Shown here: positions 23,901 to 32,504 of the stretch, piece after piece
Layout of the letters: each line of letters opens with the position of its first letter
Numbering within the stretch: position 1 is the stretch's first letter
DNA from: Acheta domesticus
Lineage: Eukaryota; Arthropoda; Insecta; Orthoptera; Gryllidae
DNA: 64,000 nucleotides
Direction: 5' to 3'
Assembly (NCBI GenBank): GCA_031308135.1
Contig: JAHLJT010003656.1
Location: 54,306,827-54,370,826 of the forward strand
The notes under the pieces: model-generated
Told to the model about the DNA's origin: nothing
Databases searched by the model: none
What the model saw: only the letters and a program-made list of their open reading frames with translations
Made by a program: the position numbers and the translations under genes

Positions 23901-26900
23901 CATTGTTATTCTGGAAGTGTCTTTAAATAAAATATGAAATTAGAATACAGCCACTGAATGTACTTGAAAAGGGGAGGGGAAGGACACTGCCTCTTAATAC
24001 TCAAAATTATTTTTTACTTAATGTATAAATTTTATATTATTGAAATGTCTTGCTATCCAATTTGTTACGGCACACAAATCAATCACACTATAAATTGTCA
24101 ATATGCTGTACTATGACTAGCCATTACCGAATTGTTTCCATAGTAGTTTACATAAAAACCATCTTCAATTTTTACGAGGACATACATATATATCAACAAG
24201 TTTAAATAATTTTTGTAGACACTAAAGTTAAGCCATTTTCAATTAAAAAAAAAAATTACCTTAAAAATACAATAAACTTGCAAAATTAAGACAAAAATGA
24301 GAATAACATGTAACGAAATAACAAATAGACCCATTGGCTGTTTTTACTTTCCCATATACATACGTATACACGAAGTGATATACGTAGTATAAGTAAAGTT
24401 ATGTAATGCTGCGCGAAAAAATGGCCATTTTCGGCGGAAAAAATTTAATTGCCAGGCCGTGAAAACTAATAAGTGGATAAAACCAGTTGCTAAATTAAGG
24501 AAAAAAAATCCCCTAACACGTGGTGTAGCCAGAAACTCTGTTTTCTAGGTCCTTGATACCGAAAACCCAATTGAAAGGAAAACGTCCGTCTGTGAACACT
24601 GCTAGCGCCTAAACCATACGTACGATTTCTTCCAAAATGGATATTCCCCGGTCGATCTGATTCTAGTCAAAGCTTTGAGATTTTGAAAACGATTCTTCAA
24701 AATTTGGGGTTACTTTATATGAAGCCCCCCGCGGATTTTCAAAATTTTCTCAAAAACGGCTCCAAATTTTTTCTTTAAATTTCTTGTATGAATTCAGTAA
24801 AATACACTTTTTAACATGGCATAGGTCCGATTTTCACGTACAGCTCTGAATTTTCGAAAATTGTGAAAGTTTGAATTTTTTTCGGCGTCTTTCTCCAACT
24901 ACAAAATTGAAGATAGAGATTTTTTCTTCAAATAAAATTTGTTCTGCATATTGAGTTCTTTCATAAAGGTCATGTAAATGTTTTTCAAAATTTTGGTAGT
25001 TTTCGTGCAATATGTGAATTTTTAAAAAATTACAAAAACAAGATTTTCTCAAAAACTGCTCCAAATTTTTTCTTTAAACTTTTGGTAGGGATTGTGGTAA
25101 ATGTACTCTATCAATGACGTAAAAGCCATTTTGGTCTATCGGTTGGTATTTTCAAAAATTACAAAAATGTAAATTTTTTTACTTGTCTCACGTTGTTAAT
25201 ATTTACATTATCTGTGATTTTTTCACATTATTATATTTACGAGAATATATATTTTAAATAATGTCAAGTAAAGTTTCTCGAAAACGTTTTCTGTGAAAAG
25301 TAGCTCAAATTTCGGGATTTTCAGAAATGCTCAAACGCCATTTTCTCATATATGGCTGCAAATGTTTTCTTGAAACTTTTGTAACGGATAGTGCTAATTA
25401 CACTCTTTAGTATAGCGTAAAGTTCATTTTGAGTTAGTTTGTTTGTTTGTTTGTTGTTTTTTTTTCCTTTTTTTCCCCAAAAATTATATAAATTTAAATT
25501 TTTTGAAAGATCTCTCATATCTTTAATATGCACATTATCTGCAATTTGTAAAGATTATTATATTTGTGAGTGTAAGTGCTTCAAATAAAGTATTTTGAAA
25601 ACTCAAAAAATTTTCTGTGAAAATGAGCTTCAAATTTCGCATTTTTAGAAGTGCTAAAACGCCATTTTCTCTTAAACGGCACATAATTTTTAAAAGAAAA
25701 TTGCCATTTATGACTAGGTTTTTGTGTTCTTTACTATTCTAAAATTAATGTTTCCGTTCTACCAATAGGAAACCGAAAAATTAAGAAAATGACAAAAAAA
25801 ATGTACTTTTGGCGATGATGGATGGTAGCTGGCAAGAAAGAGTATGTGGCAATTCCGAATAGCTAGCGAAGACCCAAGAAAACAGAAAACTAATACGGGA
25901 AAGTCTGTGCCATTCTGTAGCACCACTAGTTTGATCTGGCGAACTGACCATAAATGATGGGGAAAACGTTTCATAATTCTACTCTTAACACAATATAACA
26001 AACTCCAATACAGCAAATAATATTTTAGCATACTCTCTAGAAGATTCTTGGCTACTTTTTACATAAACAATAGTGATTATTCTCAATGCCAAGTTGTTCT
26101 TCAAAAATCGTACATCGGTCCAACCTGAAAAAGCATCTATGAATGTCAATGCATACACAGATCCCCCACTCTCATTGATCCACACAAGTCTGTGTGTACG
26201 AGTTCCAATTTAGTCATCCTTCAATTGCTTTGTTTTGGAAATGGTGGCCTTGCCACTGGTAGGAATGATTGAGAGCATTTCCTCATTGTTTATTTCTCGG
26301 TAATTTAACAAATTTTTCCAGCTAGAAAATATGTTAATTAATACTGTTGGATTTCTCCCTTCCCACCCAAAAACAGGCACCAGCTCACATTGATCAGTGT
26401 CTAATTAAATACAGGGTGAGTCACGTAACTTTAGCACCTCCTGTAACTTTTGAACGGTTGAAGATGCAATGCAGTTTTCACGGAAGTGAATGAGGGAATG
26501 GGGCTAATTGATATGTGAATCGATTTCTCTTTTATCACTTGTATTTTACGAGATATTTGAGGTAACTTTTTTCAAATGGGACTATACATATTTTTTCAGT
26601 CTATCATGACAAGCCAAAGATATAAATATTGTCATATGTTAGATAAGCATTTTTTGAGTAATTTTGATTCTTTTTGCAACTAGTGTTTAACGGATATTTC
26701 CGTTGTAACTGTCAGCCCCACAAGGTCACGCAGCGCTCCCTCAGCAAACGCGGGTCGGGAAAGGGAAGGCATTTTATTAACTTGAGGATACGAAAAATAT
26801 TCACAAAACTGTTGCATTTTTTCCTGAACTCTCCTTTCCATCCTGATCCATTTTCAGATATTTTGGGTTTCTTAGGGATTGAAAATACGGATTTGTCTTA

Positions 26901-29517
26901 AGTAGTATTTATTGAAATAAGATTATTCCTTTCCCTAAGTTATTATCATATTCTTATTAACATTGAAATTGTTTGCTCAAAATACGCAATATTTTTTGTA
27001 CAGTTTTAATTATTTATTCTTATTGTGATTTGTTTCAAGATTCCATTAATACGTATCTTATGAAACCCCATTAAATGGAGTTGAAGTGATAAAAAATTTT
27101 ATTACGATACAAACTTATGACAAATCCTTATTTTTTCCATCCTTTAATTCCTTCAATCAAAGAAAGTCGAAAATCTGAAAATGCGGAAGGATGGAAAGCA
27201 CAGTTCAAGAAAAAACTGCAATGGTTTTGTGAATATTTGGAATATGTTTCGTATCATCAAATCTCCCTTCCCTTGCCCGGGCATGCGTTGCTGGTGGAGC
27301 GCTGCGTGGCCTTGTGTGGTGGACTATTCAAAATGTCCGTCTAACCCCAGTCGCAAAAATCAAAATTAATCCAAAAAAAATGCGTATCTAACTTATGACA
27401 ATATGTGTATCACTGGATTTGTCTTTTTACGCTCGCCATGGTGGACTGAAAAAATGTGTATAGTTCCATTTGAAAAATCAAAGTTACCTAAAAAATCTCG
27501 TAAAATACAAGTGATAAAATAGAAATTAATCCATGTATCTATTAGCCCCTTTCCCTCATGCACTTCCGTGAAAACTGCATTGCAATAACTTTAACCGTTC
27601 AAAAGTTACAGGAGGTGCTAAAGTTACGTGACTCACCCGGTATATCAAAAGACAAATCCTCACACCCTTACTACAGCTAATATACAATGAAGTATATGAT
27701 TTATTATTGCAAATACAAAAATATATAAATAACTTGCACTTTTCTAGAAATGACTAATTATATTAGAAAAATGTATTTATAATTTTGTGCTAAAAAATTC
27801 ATCCCATGACAGATGAACTTACCAATTCTCAAACATCTAAGTTAAGCATAAAAATATAAATGCATAAAATTCAAACCTTAATAAAGCAATAAAAAGGAGA
27901 AACCTGAAAAGTGAGGAACAAGGAGATATTTCAAAAGTTTTTAATGTTCAAACGTACTTGAATGGATACAAAAAATTTTTAATTCAGAATTTTTTTAATG
28001 TTGTCTAACTCCTACTCATTACCAGAAAAATTCTGCATTTCTTCCAAGTAAGTTTTATATACACACACCCACACAAACACATTCATTCATAATAATGATT
28101 GAATAATGCATACATGCAGGGCTTATTTCTGACAGAATGGAGTTCTGGTACCTCGTGAATAATTATTAAATTATATTATAAATATATAACTATTTCTATT
28201 ATATTAACAATTAATTTGGAGGGCGTCCCGGGCACTAAAATTTTATAAATCAAGTACTGCATAAGTATCCTTTCATCTATCCAATAAAACATGTAACAAG
28301 GAGGCTACTCGTTTCCTGAAAAATTTCCCAGCACTTTCCACAGCATTTTTAAAATTCTTCACAGTAGAGACTCATGAGTATTTCATTCTTTTTAAAGAAA
28401 ATATTAAAGCAAGTGTGAAACTAATTTGTCAGTTCTCTGATGTCACTGTGATAAAAGTACAATATACAAAAGATTAAAATAAAAAAAATTAAAACTTCAG
28501 AGAAGCCGAAGAAATTAAATTCTACATTTTCAGGAAAAATGTCTAATTATACCTCTCTCACATTTCCCTGATTCTTAATCATCTTCAACATATTCCCCTG
28601 ATTTTTTTCCCCTCCAACTTTCCCAAAGCAATGAAATTCCTTGATTTTTATGGTTTTCCAGAAAGTGTACCACAATGTGTTAAGTCTAGAAAGATTAAAA
28701 AATATTCGGAAACTGTAATATTACATTAACAGTCAACAAAATCTGAAGAAAGACCTAAAATGACAATTTACATGCATATCGTATTACCTTTTCCATCACC
28801 ACTCTTTTCATCATCATCGTCGTCATCTTCATCCTCCTCTTCCGATTTACTATCCTCGTCTTTTGCTTTCCCTGCCTTCCCTTCTTTCGCAGATTTAGCA
28901 TTAGCCGCTTTAGAATCCTTTTTCACATCTTTGCCTTTTAACTTCTTCTTCGCATCTTTATCTTTGGATTTCACTGATTCTTCCGAAGCATCGGCATTGG
29001 CTGTTGGTTTAGTGTCTGATGCCTCGTCATTAGAAGTTTCTTCGACCTAGAAATTTGTCAAGGGTTACAATGATATTACAACAAAAAAGTTTGTTTTCCT
29101 TAATCCACTAGGCAACCGTGAAGCCATGCTCTGCCGAAAGCGGCGTCGTTGTCACTGGTCAGAAGCTGCGAGATAGCTGTAAGTAATCCGCGTATAAGAA
29201 TTATAGACCCGCAAGAAAACACTTCAACCCATTCTTCTAAAAGTAAACAGAAATCCCATTCGAAATATCACGAAAAAAATAATTTCTGGATTCCCGCGTT
29301 TTCCACAATAAACAACGCGGAAGCCACCTACGCCATCTTGATACACGATAACAAGACTTGCAAGGTATTATTCATTCTTCAGCTCTGTATAATAAACGAA
29401 CCCTTATTTTTTCTCGTAAATATCGCTTAATTCTACTGATATTTAGTACTTTACACAAAACATAAAATTGCATACCTCCATATCCCCATTTTCAGCATTT
29501 TTCTTGTCAGTCGACAT
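8769..29517 (-). CDS. DEK: DEK chromatin protein gene, 7 exons, 3' end outside window
   Basis: Spliced coding exons on the minus strand: 29517-29476, 29046-28788, 18256-18087, 17191-17037, 16915-16733, 9975-9720 and 8954-8769. They total 1251 nt (417 codons) with no in-frame stop, and every intron starts GT and ends AG. DEK is a nuclear DNA- and histone-binding protein that alters chromatin topology and associates with splicing complexes. Residues 1-100 are Lys/Glu/Asp-rich. Residues about 112-208 carry the ERKKVTRF segment and the pseudo-SAP region (LHKLLFSRVGKASSLKKN). Residues about 212-245 are the SAP motif (MKSLKELCSMMDLK, then ELVENLLNFLM). Residues 270-417 are acidic then Lys/Ser-rich, ending KKLKAPPT, which matches the human KKLKKPPT just before the DEK_C domain. 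The roughly 55-residue DEK_C domain is missing from the window. Identification is from remembered family sequence and is strong across exons 3-5 and 7. Confidence 0.93.
9065..9475. mobile_element. Tigger/pogo-like MITE in DEK intron 6
   Basis: It starts CAGTAAACCCTCATTAATGC, typical of Tigger/pogo terminal repeats, after TA. Inside is a long imperfect hairpin: TTAATAAAGCTTATCCAATT and CAATCCTTTATTATTCACC near 9,155-9,215 recur inverted at about 9,315-9,375. The right end is degraded (GGAATTGCAG-type sequence inverted near 9,415, ending near TACTGTAG). No ORF, so non-autonomous. Confidence 0.65.
9575..9665. repeat. Purine-rich low-complexity tract
   Basis: About 90 bp of nearly pure A/G on the plus strand, including an (AG)n core at about 9,630-9,645. 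On the transcribed minus strand it is a pyrimidine tract located about 55 bp inside intron 6 of DEK. Confidence 0.7.
9720..9975 (-). CDS. DEK: DEK exon 6, acidic linker
   Basis: 256 nt, restoring phase 0 at its end. About 86 residues made largely of Asp, Glu, Lys and Ser. A short basic patch (RKSSRRGKKKRV) is followed by long DDEDDEKDKADKK-type acidic runs with many Ser-Asp/Glu CK2-like sites. DEK is known to be regulated by CK2 phosphorylation in this kind of linker, so that role is inferred here. Acceptor TTAACAG, donor GAA|GTAAGT. Confidence 0.88.
10780..11450 (-). repeat. Family 1 repeat, nested minus-strand copy
   Basis: Reverse-complement similarity to 24,360-25,110: TTTAAAGAAAAAATTTGGAG appears at about 10,820 and 11,112, and the 5' end (minus strand) has GTAATGTAATGCTGCAGAAA before a TATACGTATATATGTACGTA-type palindrome at about 11,420-11,442. 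It lies inside the pogo-like element. Confidence 0.6.
11519..11629. repeat. Hairpin/MITE-like inverted repeat
   Basis: TATCAGCTGCTGACGGTTTC and ATCCAATC on the left pair with GATTGGATGAAACCGT and AACAGCTGATA on the right, about 50 bp apart. A small palindromic element nested in the pogo-like element. Confidence 0.65.
12422..12960. mobile_element. piggyBac-like MITE, diverged copy
   Basis: Begins CCCTTCCAGTG directly after TTAA (12,418-12,421), and its sequence parallels the better copy at 17,424-17,958: CACTGGGTGGG, CAGTATGGTTG, GCAATGGTGTC, CTACTAGTGATCTA in the same order. The right end is not clear. No ORF. It lies in DEK intron 5. Confidence 0.6.
12961..14217. other. Intron 5 sequence, mostly unassigned
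   Basis: No coding signal recognised. It contains a 52-bp palindrome at 13,591-13,642 and a short GATA repeat at about 13,650-13,664. An ACACCCCTG motif at 13,889-13,897 resembles a hAT terminal sequence but has no visible partner. Confidence 0.4.
13591..13642. repeat. 52-bp near-perfect palindrome
   Basis: Left arm starts ATATGATGTGATGTAACGCA. The right arm is its reverse complement with two mismatches and essentially no loop. Each arm itself contains GATGTGATGT-type sub-repeats. It lies in DEK intron 5. Confidence 0.8.
14218..14655. mobile_element. Possible hAT-type remnant
   Basis: The right edge reads TTTGACACCCCTG, the inverted form of CAGGGGTGTCAAA ends common to hAT non-autonomous elements. 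Internal GGCCCACAATC and TTTGCGGCCTGC motifs also recall such elements. The left terminal repeat is not visible. Weak identification. Confidence 0.3.
14895..16204. mobile_element. TIR element, 1.3 kb, non-autonomous
   Basis: The terminal inverted repeats of about 25 bp share the core CATTTGATTGCAGTAC. Left is GCGTCCAAGCATTTGATTGC at about 14,901; right is the reverse complement of GCATCCAAACATTTGATTGC ending at about 16,204. Similarity between arms continues weakly inward (AATGGAG versus TATGGAG). No transposase; the open stretch at 15,617-15,850 translates to nothing recognisable. TA may be the target site. Confidence 0.6.
16733..16915 (-). CDS. DEK: DEK exon 5, SAP motif
   Basis: 183 nt, in and out at phase 2. 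It begins by completing a Lys codon (AA|G) and encodes YDMKSLKELCSMMDLKVT, then RDELVENLLNFLMKPEDS. This is the two-helix SAP motif that binds cruciform and superhelical DNA in DEK. After it comes a basic linker (KPRPKRAARANNK) that could act as a nuclear localisation signal. Donor GA|GTACGT. Intron 5 (16732-9976) is 6.8 kb and contains several DNA transposons. Confidence 0.95.
17037..17191 (-). CDS. DEK: DEK exon 4, pseudo-SAP region
   Basis: 155 nt, entering in phase 0 and leaving two bases over. Residues 158-208. It contains LHKLLFSRVGKASSLKKN and FNGFDFDKDSDQYAKKK, the best-conserved block of the DEK family (human LHKLLYNRPGTVSSLKKN). This part folds into the winged pseudo-SAP/SAP DNA-binding module. 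Acceptor TTTTCAG, donor AA|GTGAGT. Intron 4 (17036-16916) is only 121 bp, the shortest in the gene. Confidence 0.95.
17424..17958. mobile_element. piggyBac-like MITE in DEK intron 3
   Basis: Both ends are flanked by TTAA (17,420-17,423 and 17,959-17,962). The left terminus is CCCTTTCCGTGCC and the right terminus read inverted is CCCTTTCAAAGCC. TTAA target sites and CCC...GGG ends are diagnostic of the piggyBac superfamily. 535 bp, no transposase, so non-autonomous and dependent on another source. Confidence 0.8.
18087..18256 (-). CDS. DEK: DEK exon 3, start of conserved core
   Basis: 170 nt, completing the codon split by intron 2 (G plus TG = Val) and ending in phase 0 at CCAG|GTGAGG. Residues 101-157. 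It contains RERKKVTRF and the stretch GSGTLLGNIPRIESNIQ, which line up with the conserved KREKKKVERL and GQKLCEIERI segments of vertebrate DEK. The acceptor is TTTTTAG. Intron 3 (18086-17192) contains a piggyBac-like MITE. Confidence 0.92.
18690..19080 (+). pseudogene. Coding-like remnant, unrecognised
   Basis: Two plus-strand reading frames look protein-like. About 18,730-18,900 gives WRVPFLHRPPQL...SQKCDVLFQ. About 18,907-19,077 gives KNPKDIELKNKF and an acidic SSGDEDADPSFQ...SDSEQEIKDTEN run, followed by GTAAGT. Acidic stretches like this occur at the N-termini of transposase-like proteins, but no family was recognised. The frames are not continuous with each other. It lies in DEK intron 2 on the opposite strand to DEK. 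Confidence 0.3.
19081..21423. other. DEK intron 2, nothing recognised
   Basis: AT-rich with a CCCC-rich island at about 20,150-20,290 (repeated TCCCC and CACTTCCCC words) and an A-rich tract at about 20,775-20,825. No coding signal, terminal repeats or RNA gene seen. Confidence 0.4.
22625..22694. repeat. 35-bp direct tandem duplication
   Basis: ACAGTGATGAGGTTATGAAT plus CTACTGATATT is followed at once by a copy with a single G-to-A change. It lies in the spacer of the large inverted repeat. Confidence 0.85.
23541..23620. repeat. Tandem duplication of about 38 bp with A-runs
   Basis: GCTCGCTTGGCAATTGATTT followed by an A-run and GTTTTGT occurs twice in succession. A neighbouring duplication AACAACTTGTCCCAGG is at about 23,409 and 23,432. 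It lies in the right arm of the inverted repeat. Confidence 0.8.
24360..25945 (+). repeat. Family 1 dispersed repeat, long copy
   Basis: Best-preserved long copy. It starts near TATACGTAGTATAAGTAAAG, and contains TGCTAGCGCCTAAACCAT, CGGTCGATCTGATT, several CTCCAAATTTTTTCTTTAAA lines about 300 bp apart, and ends CATTCTGTAGCACCACTAGT. Internal GTTT and T-runs (about 25,437-25,478) are present. There is no ORF of note. It lies in DEK intron 2, on the strand opposite to DEK. Confidence 0.7.
25946..26411. other. Short spacer with coding-like remnant
   Basis: On the minus strand about 26,040-26,185 translates to INESGGSVYALTFIDAFSG followed by WTDVRFLKNN. This resembles the first catalytic Asp region of a retroviral-type integrase (FIDAFSGW). 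Only a fragment of about 50 residues is visible, so it is probably a scrap of an LTR retroelement pol gene. Confidence 0.4.
26412..27640. mobile_element. Foldback TIR element, 1.2 kb
   Basis: Flanked by TA on both sides (26,410-26,411; 27,641-27,642). The left end CAGGGTGAGTCACGTAACTT is matched inverted by CCGGGTGAGTCACGTAACTT at the right end. Complementarity continues inward for hundreds of bases (TTTTCACGGAAGTG; CACTTGTATTTTACGAGAT; GCAGCGCTCC), so nearly the whole element can fold on itself. No transposase. TA flanks suggest mobilisation by a Tc1/mariner-superfamily enzyme. Confidence 0.75.
27641..28787. other. DEK intron 2, nothing recognised
   Basis: AT-rich sequence with a short AC-rich microsatellite at about 28,063-28,082. 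No coding or repeat structure was recognised beyond this. Confidence 0.4.
28788..29046 (-). CDS. DEK: DEK exon 2, charged low-complexity N-terminus
   Basis: 259 nt, entering at phase 0 and leaving one base over. It encodes residues 15-100: an Asn/Ala/Glu-rich start (VEETSNDEAS), a Lys-rich middle, and a pure acidic run near its end (EEEDEDDDDDD) just before KSGDGK. No globular domain is visible. The acidic run resembles that of vertebrate DEK. Donor AAAG|GTAATA. The following intron 2 (28787-18257) is 10.5 kb and holds a foldback element and two large repeats. Confidence 0.85.
29476..29517 (-). CDS. DEK: DEK exon 1 (start codon)
   Basis: This first coding exon gives 14 residues beginning MSTDKKNAENGD and stops at a GAG|GTATG donor in phase 0. 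The start sits in an AAGATGT context. It is the only ATG upstream of exon 2 that keeps an open frame across the splice, and a promoter-like CpG-containing region lies directly upstream. Intron 1 (29475-29047, 429 bp) begins GTATGC and ends TTTCTAG. Confidence 0.8.
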
Positions 29518-29660
29518 CTTGCCACACACACGCGCTTGTACGAACTCGGCTACAGACTCTCCTTTGCAATATGGCGGGCCTAGCCGTGCCTCTGCAACAA
29601 CCAATAGGGGACAGATGTTCAATTTCCCGCGAATCCTTGTCATTGGCTTAGGTGAAATCA
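29518..29660 (-). promoter_or_regulatory. Putative DEK promoter/5' UTR with CCAAT and YY1-like sites
   Basis: This stretch upstream of the DEK start is richer in CpG than its surroundings. On the minus strand it holds CCGCCATATTG (29577-29567), a good match to the YY1/Pho core GCCATNTT. An inverted CCAAT lies at 29601-29605 and a forward CCAAT at 29646-29642. No TATA box is evident. Promoter function is inferred from position and motifs; the transcription start is unknown. Confidence 0.45.
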
Positions 29661-31199
29661 GGTGGGGAGAATAAATCCTTTCTCACAAACATTCTTGTTC
29701 ATATCTGTCATACACACTTTTTAAATCACCTTATGGGTAAAAATATTCTTTGAACGTTTATCTCAATTTTGCGGAAAACAACTTTTAAAACAAATAACTT
29801 GTAATCAGTGTTACGTTTGATCTTTGCGAGCTTCTGCGGTTTCCAATTCCCGCTCCCAAACACGTAATCACCTTGCCAATAATAAATACAAAATAATCAG
29901 AGCTAGTTTTTTGAACAGCGCAATAAAAATCCCTCTTTTACTAGAAAACGAAGAGTTAAACTTTGTGACTTTTCTTAAAATTAATTTTATCATCGTTCTC
30001 AATATCTTCATTTCAAAGAGAAACTAATATGATAATGCAGTTCCGAAGCCTGCAAATTCCGACTCAAGCGACCTAAAACTAAGTCAAAAGTGATTCACAA
30101 TGGAGAGGAAAGGGTCGGACAAAGTTGAATATTCGGGATAAATATTAGAAAAAAGCTGTCTTTCACCAGAAAACTTTGAAAAGAAATTGTATGAAGTAAC
30201 CATCGTGAAATTCGTGGATCGTTTTTAAATTTATACTTCACAGAATTTTATGGGTGAATTATTAATATGGTCACGGGTGCGGAGATTTTTTGTTTTGGGG
30301 AAGGAAGTTAAATATAGTAATTAGGAACTCAATACCAATATTAAAAGCGCGCGTTTTTTTTTCTTTAGTTCTCGCTTAGCTTGTTGGGAGGTGTGGGGAG
30401 TTTGGTTATTTTGACAAAAATAATATTGTCTCAAATGTGTAGTTCGTTTTTCGACGCAAAATAGTTTCTATTACACGGGAGCGAACACCTCGGGTAATGA
30501 GCTCGGGTCAACGCTCGTTGCTATAATTTATTCTTAATTCAACTAATGATGGCAAAGGATTGGGGGGCGGTATTCCGGGGCTCAAAAAACATACGCGTGT
30601 AATACAACTCAACTCAAATCTCCTGTTTATAAAAAAAAAAGTAAGTAAAATGGCTGATGGTGTAACTTTTAAAATTGGAATAGCGCAATAGAATACTTAT
30701 CTGAACGTTTTAAACAATAATTAACTTTGGTGTGAGCATTGAAGGGAGGGGGGACAGGGAGACCGAGGCCACTTGTAATAAAGAATATTATTTCAAATTT
30801 ATTTTCAATTGTTGATTTCCCCTGACAATTTGAGGAAGAGGCTCTCCACATTCTCACTGCCTCTCCAAGCCTTCTGGCAACACTGTAAACGGTCAGGAGA
30901 TTATGTATGTATTTTGAGTCCGATAAGGACATAGGTGACAAATATAACTGTTACGATGATAAAAATCATTGCAGGCACATACATTCCATTTCAATACATG
31001 GTTGAATTTAGACTATTTCATTTATTTTTATCAGTAAAAATTATATGCGACATATGGAGAAGAATTACAATCTGCGCGTTTTCTAGAGCTCCAGATTTTT
31101 TTAAAGTTCTGTTACAATTCGTATCAATGTTTTTTACGTACCCATGCACTGGGGTCAAACTTTTTTGAGAAATCCTTTAATCTAGTCACTTATCGTTAG
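29661..31199. other. Intergenic sequence upstream of DEK
   Basis: No gene or clear mobile element seen. Some CpG-bearing segments (about 30,350, 30,470-30,530) and short poly(T)/poly(A) runs only. Confidence 0.4.
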
Positions 31200-31204
31200 T
31201 CATT

Positions 31205-31292
31205 GCCTTTTACCCCTTCGGCCAAAGGCTCGGGGTCGTTAGATCAATGGGTTCTCAGATGGTCACCCAACCAGGAACTCACAAAATTTCGA
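31205..31292 (-). repeat. Possible 5S-rRNA-like SINE fragment
   Basis: Minus strand GTGAGTTCCTGGTTGGGTGA followed by CCATCTGAGAACCC resembles the 3' half of 5S rRNA (GTTAGTACTTGGATGGGTGA then CCGCCTGGGAACAC). It is followed by an unrelated tail. 5S-headed SINEs exist in insects, but only about 35 bp of likeness is visible. Confidence 0.3.
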
Positions 31293-31539
31293 ATTCCGTA
31301 ACCGTGACTTTATGGAGCATAGATAATAGCATAGTTAGAGAGATAAGAGCATGGCATAAGAGCATAGTTAGGTCAGCAACCTGCACTTTCGGAACACTTT
31401 CCCACATTTAAACATAAACAGTTGAGTGACGAATAAAAGTACAAACAAAGCGAGGTTAGCGACATTTGAAAACTAAAAATATTCGCCCACCGAGTTACAG
31501 AAAATTTATTTGCACCAGTAAACGAACTACATATTTGAT

Positions 31540-31680
31540 TTTAACTCTCTCGCCCCTACGAATGTAAGAAAATAAGTAGGTAATCGTCCGCTGGAAAATG
31601 GTGAATTTTCGACAGAAAAACTTTTATTGTCGAGACCTGGTAACAAAAAAGTGAATAAATCTTCTTCCCACATACAATTG
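31540..31680 (+). repeat. Family 1 repeat, 5' fragment
   Basis: Matches the first ~130 bp of the family: GTAATCGTCCGCTGGAAAAT, TTTTCGACAGAAAAACTTTT, GGTAACAAAAAAGTGAATAA, as in the copies at 39,650 and 200. Truncated by the following hairpin element. Confidence 0.6.
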
Positions 31681-31692
31681 ACTCTGGTTATA

Positions 31693-31826
31693 AGGGAGTT
31701 TTTGCACCCTCGAACGTGAAGCACTATCGCTTTCTGCTCATGTGCCGTTTCAGTTTCACATCATTTTAGTGAGTCTGCGCATGCGCAGAAGATAGAGTAA
31801 TTAACATTCGAGGGTGCAAAAACTAG
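31693..31826. mobile_element. Palindromic MITE family C, copy 1
   Basis: Left arm GTTTTTGCACCCTCGAACGT (about 31,698) pairs with ACATTCGAGGGTGCAAAAAC (31,804-31,823). The centre carries GCGCATGCGC. Ends read GGGAGTTTTTGC-like. A second, truncated copy starts at 31,827 (AGGGAGTTTTTGCTACCTGC) and is cut by family A. Confidence 0.65.
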
Positions 31827-31885
31827 GGAGTTTTTGCTACCTGCACTATCGATCTCATGCGCAGTTCAAGTTTTGCAGCACTTTA

Positions 31886-32087
31886 TACTTCGGTTTTTCT
31901 TTCATGGCGCACGGGGGGTGTCAATAAAATTGAATACCTCACGATATTTCTCGTCGTTTTCGGTTGTGCCGCTAGGAGTCGCATGATCGCGACTGTATCG
32001 AGCAGTGCTAGCGATCATGCGATTTCTGGCGGCACAACGGAAAACGATGTGAAATACCGTGAGATATTCCATTTTATTGACACACCT
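31886..32087. mobile_element. Palindromic MITE family A, copy 1 (right end lost)
   Basis: Preceded by TA and starting TACTTCGGTTTTTCTTTC. Central inverted repeat: ATACCTCACGATATTTC/AAATACCGTGAGATATT, with core GCATGATCGCGACTGTATCG and GCGATCATGCGATTTC. The right terminal repeat seen in other copies is missing after TTGACACACCT. Confidence 0.7.
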
Positions 32088-32099
32088 CATATCATTTAA

Positions 32100-32504
32100 T
32101 GAGAAGTCAACAATATATATAATTTAGGTTAACCATCATTTATTCATTAAAATATAATTTACGTAAAACACCAGTAATTTATATCCTAGCAACAATGATC
32201 AATCTGCAGCTCTGAAGTCCAATTGAAATTTCAACAGTGTTCCTGCAGCTCTTTTTCCGCTGAATTTAAAATGCTGCCCAGACAGGCAAATCAGGACATA
32301 TAATTGGGTGTGCAGAAATCCACTTATCTGTGACCTGAGGATATTCTTTACCTTTGCCATCGTGATGTCGTCAACTCTGAAAGAGAACTTGCAGCGCAAG
32401 TCAGAAGAAGTTGCCTGTGCCAGCAAGAGCGCTGAGGTTCCCATGCGCGCAAGTGCTCATACTGGCGCAGTTTGCGGGCCTGCGAATTAGGGATGCGACA
32501 TCGA
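32100..32504. other. Intergenic, unassigned
   Basis: No recognised element. A GC-richer segment lies at 32,330-32,490 with no convincing coding frame. Confidence 0.35.

Noticed and set aside
28760..29050. Plus-strand Ser-rich 96-codon ORF
   Set aside because: Antisense shadow of the Asp/Glu/Lys-rich DEK exon 2.
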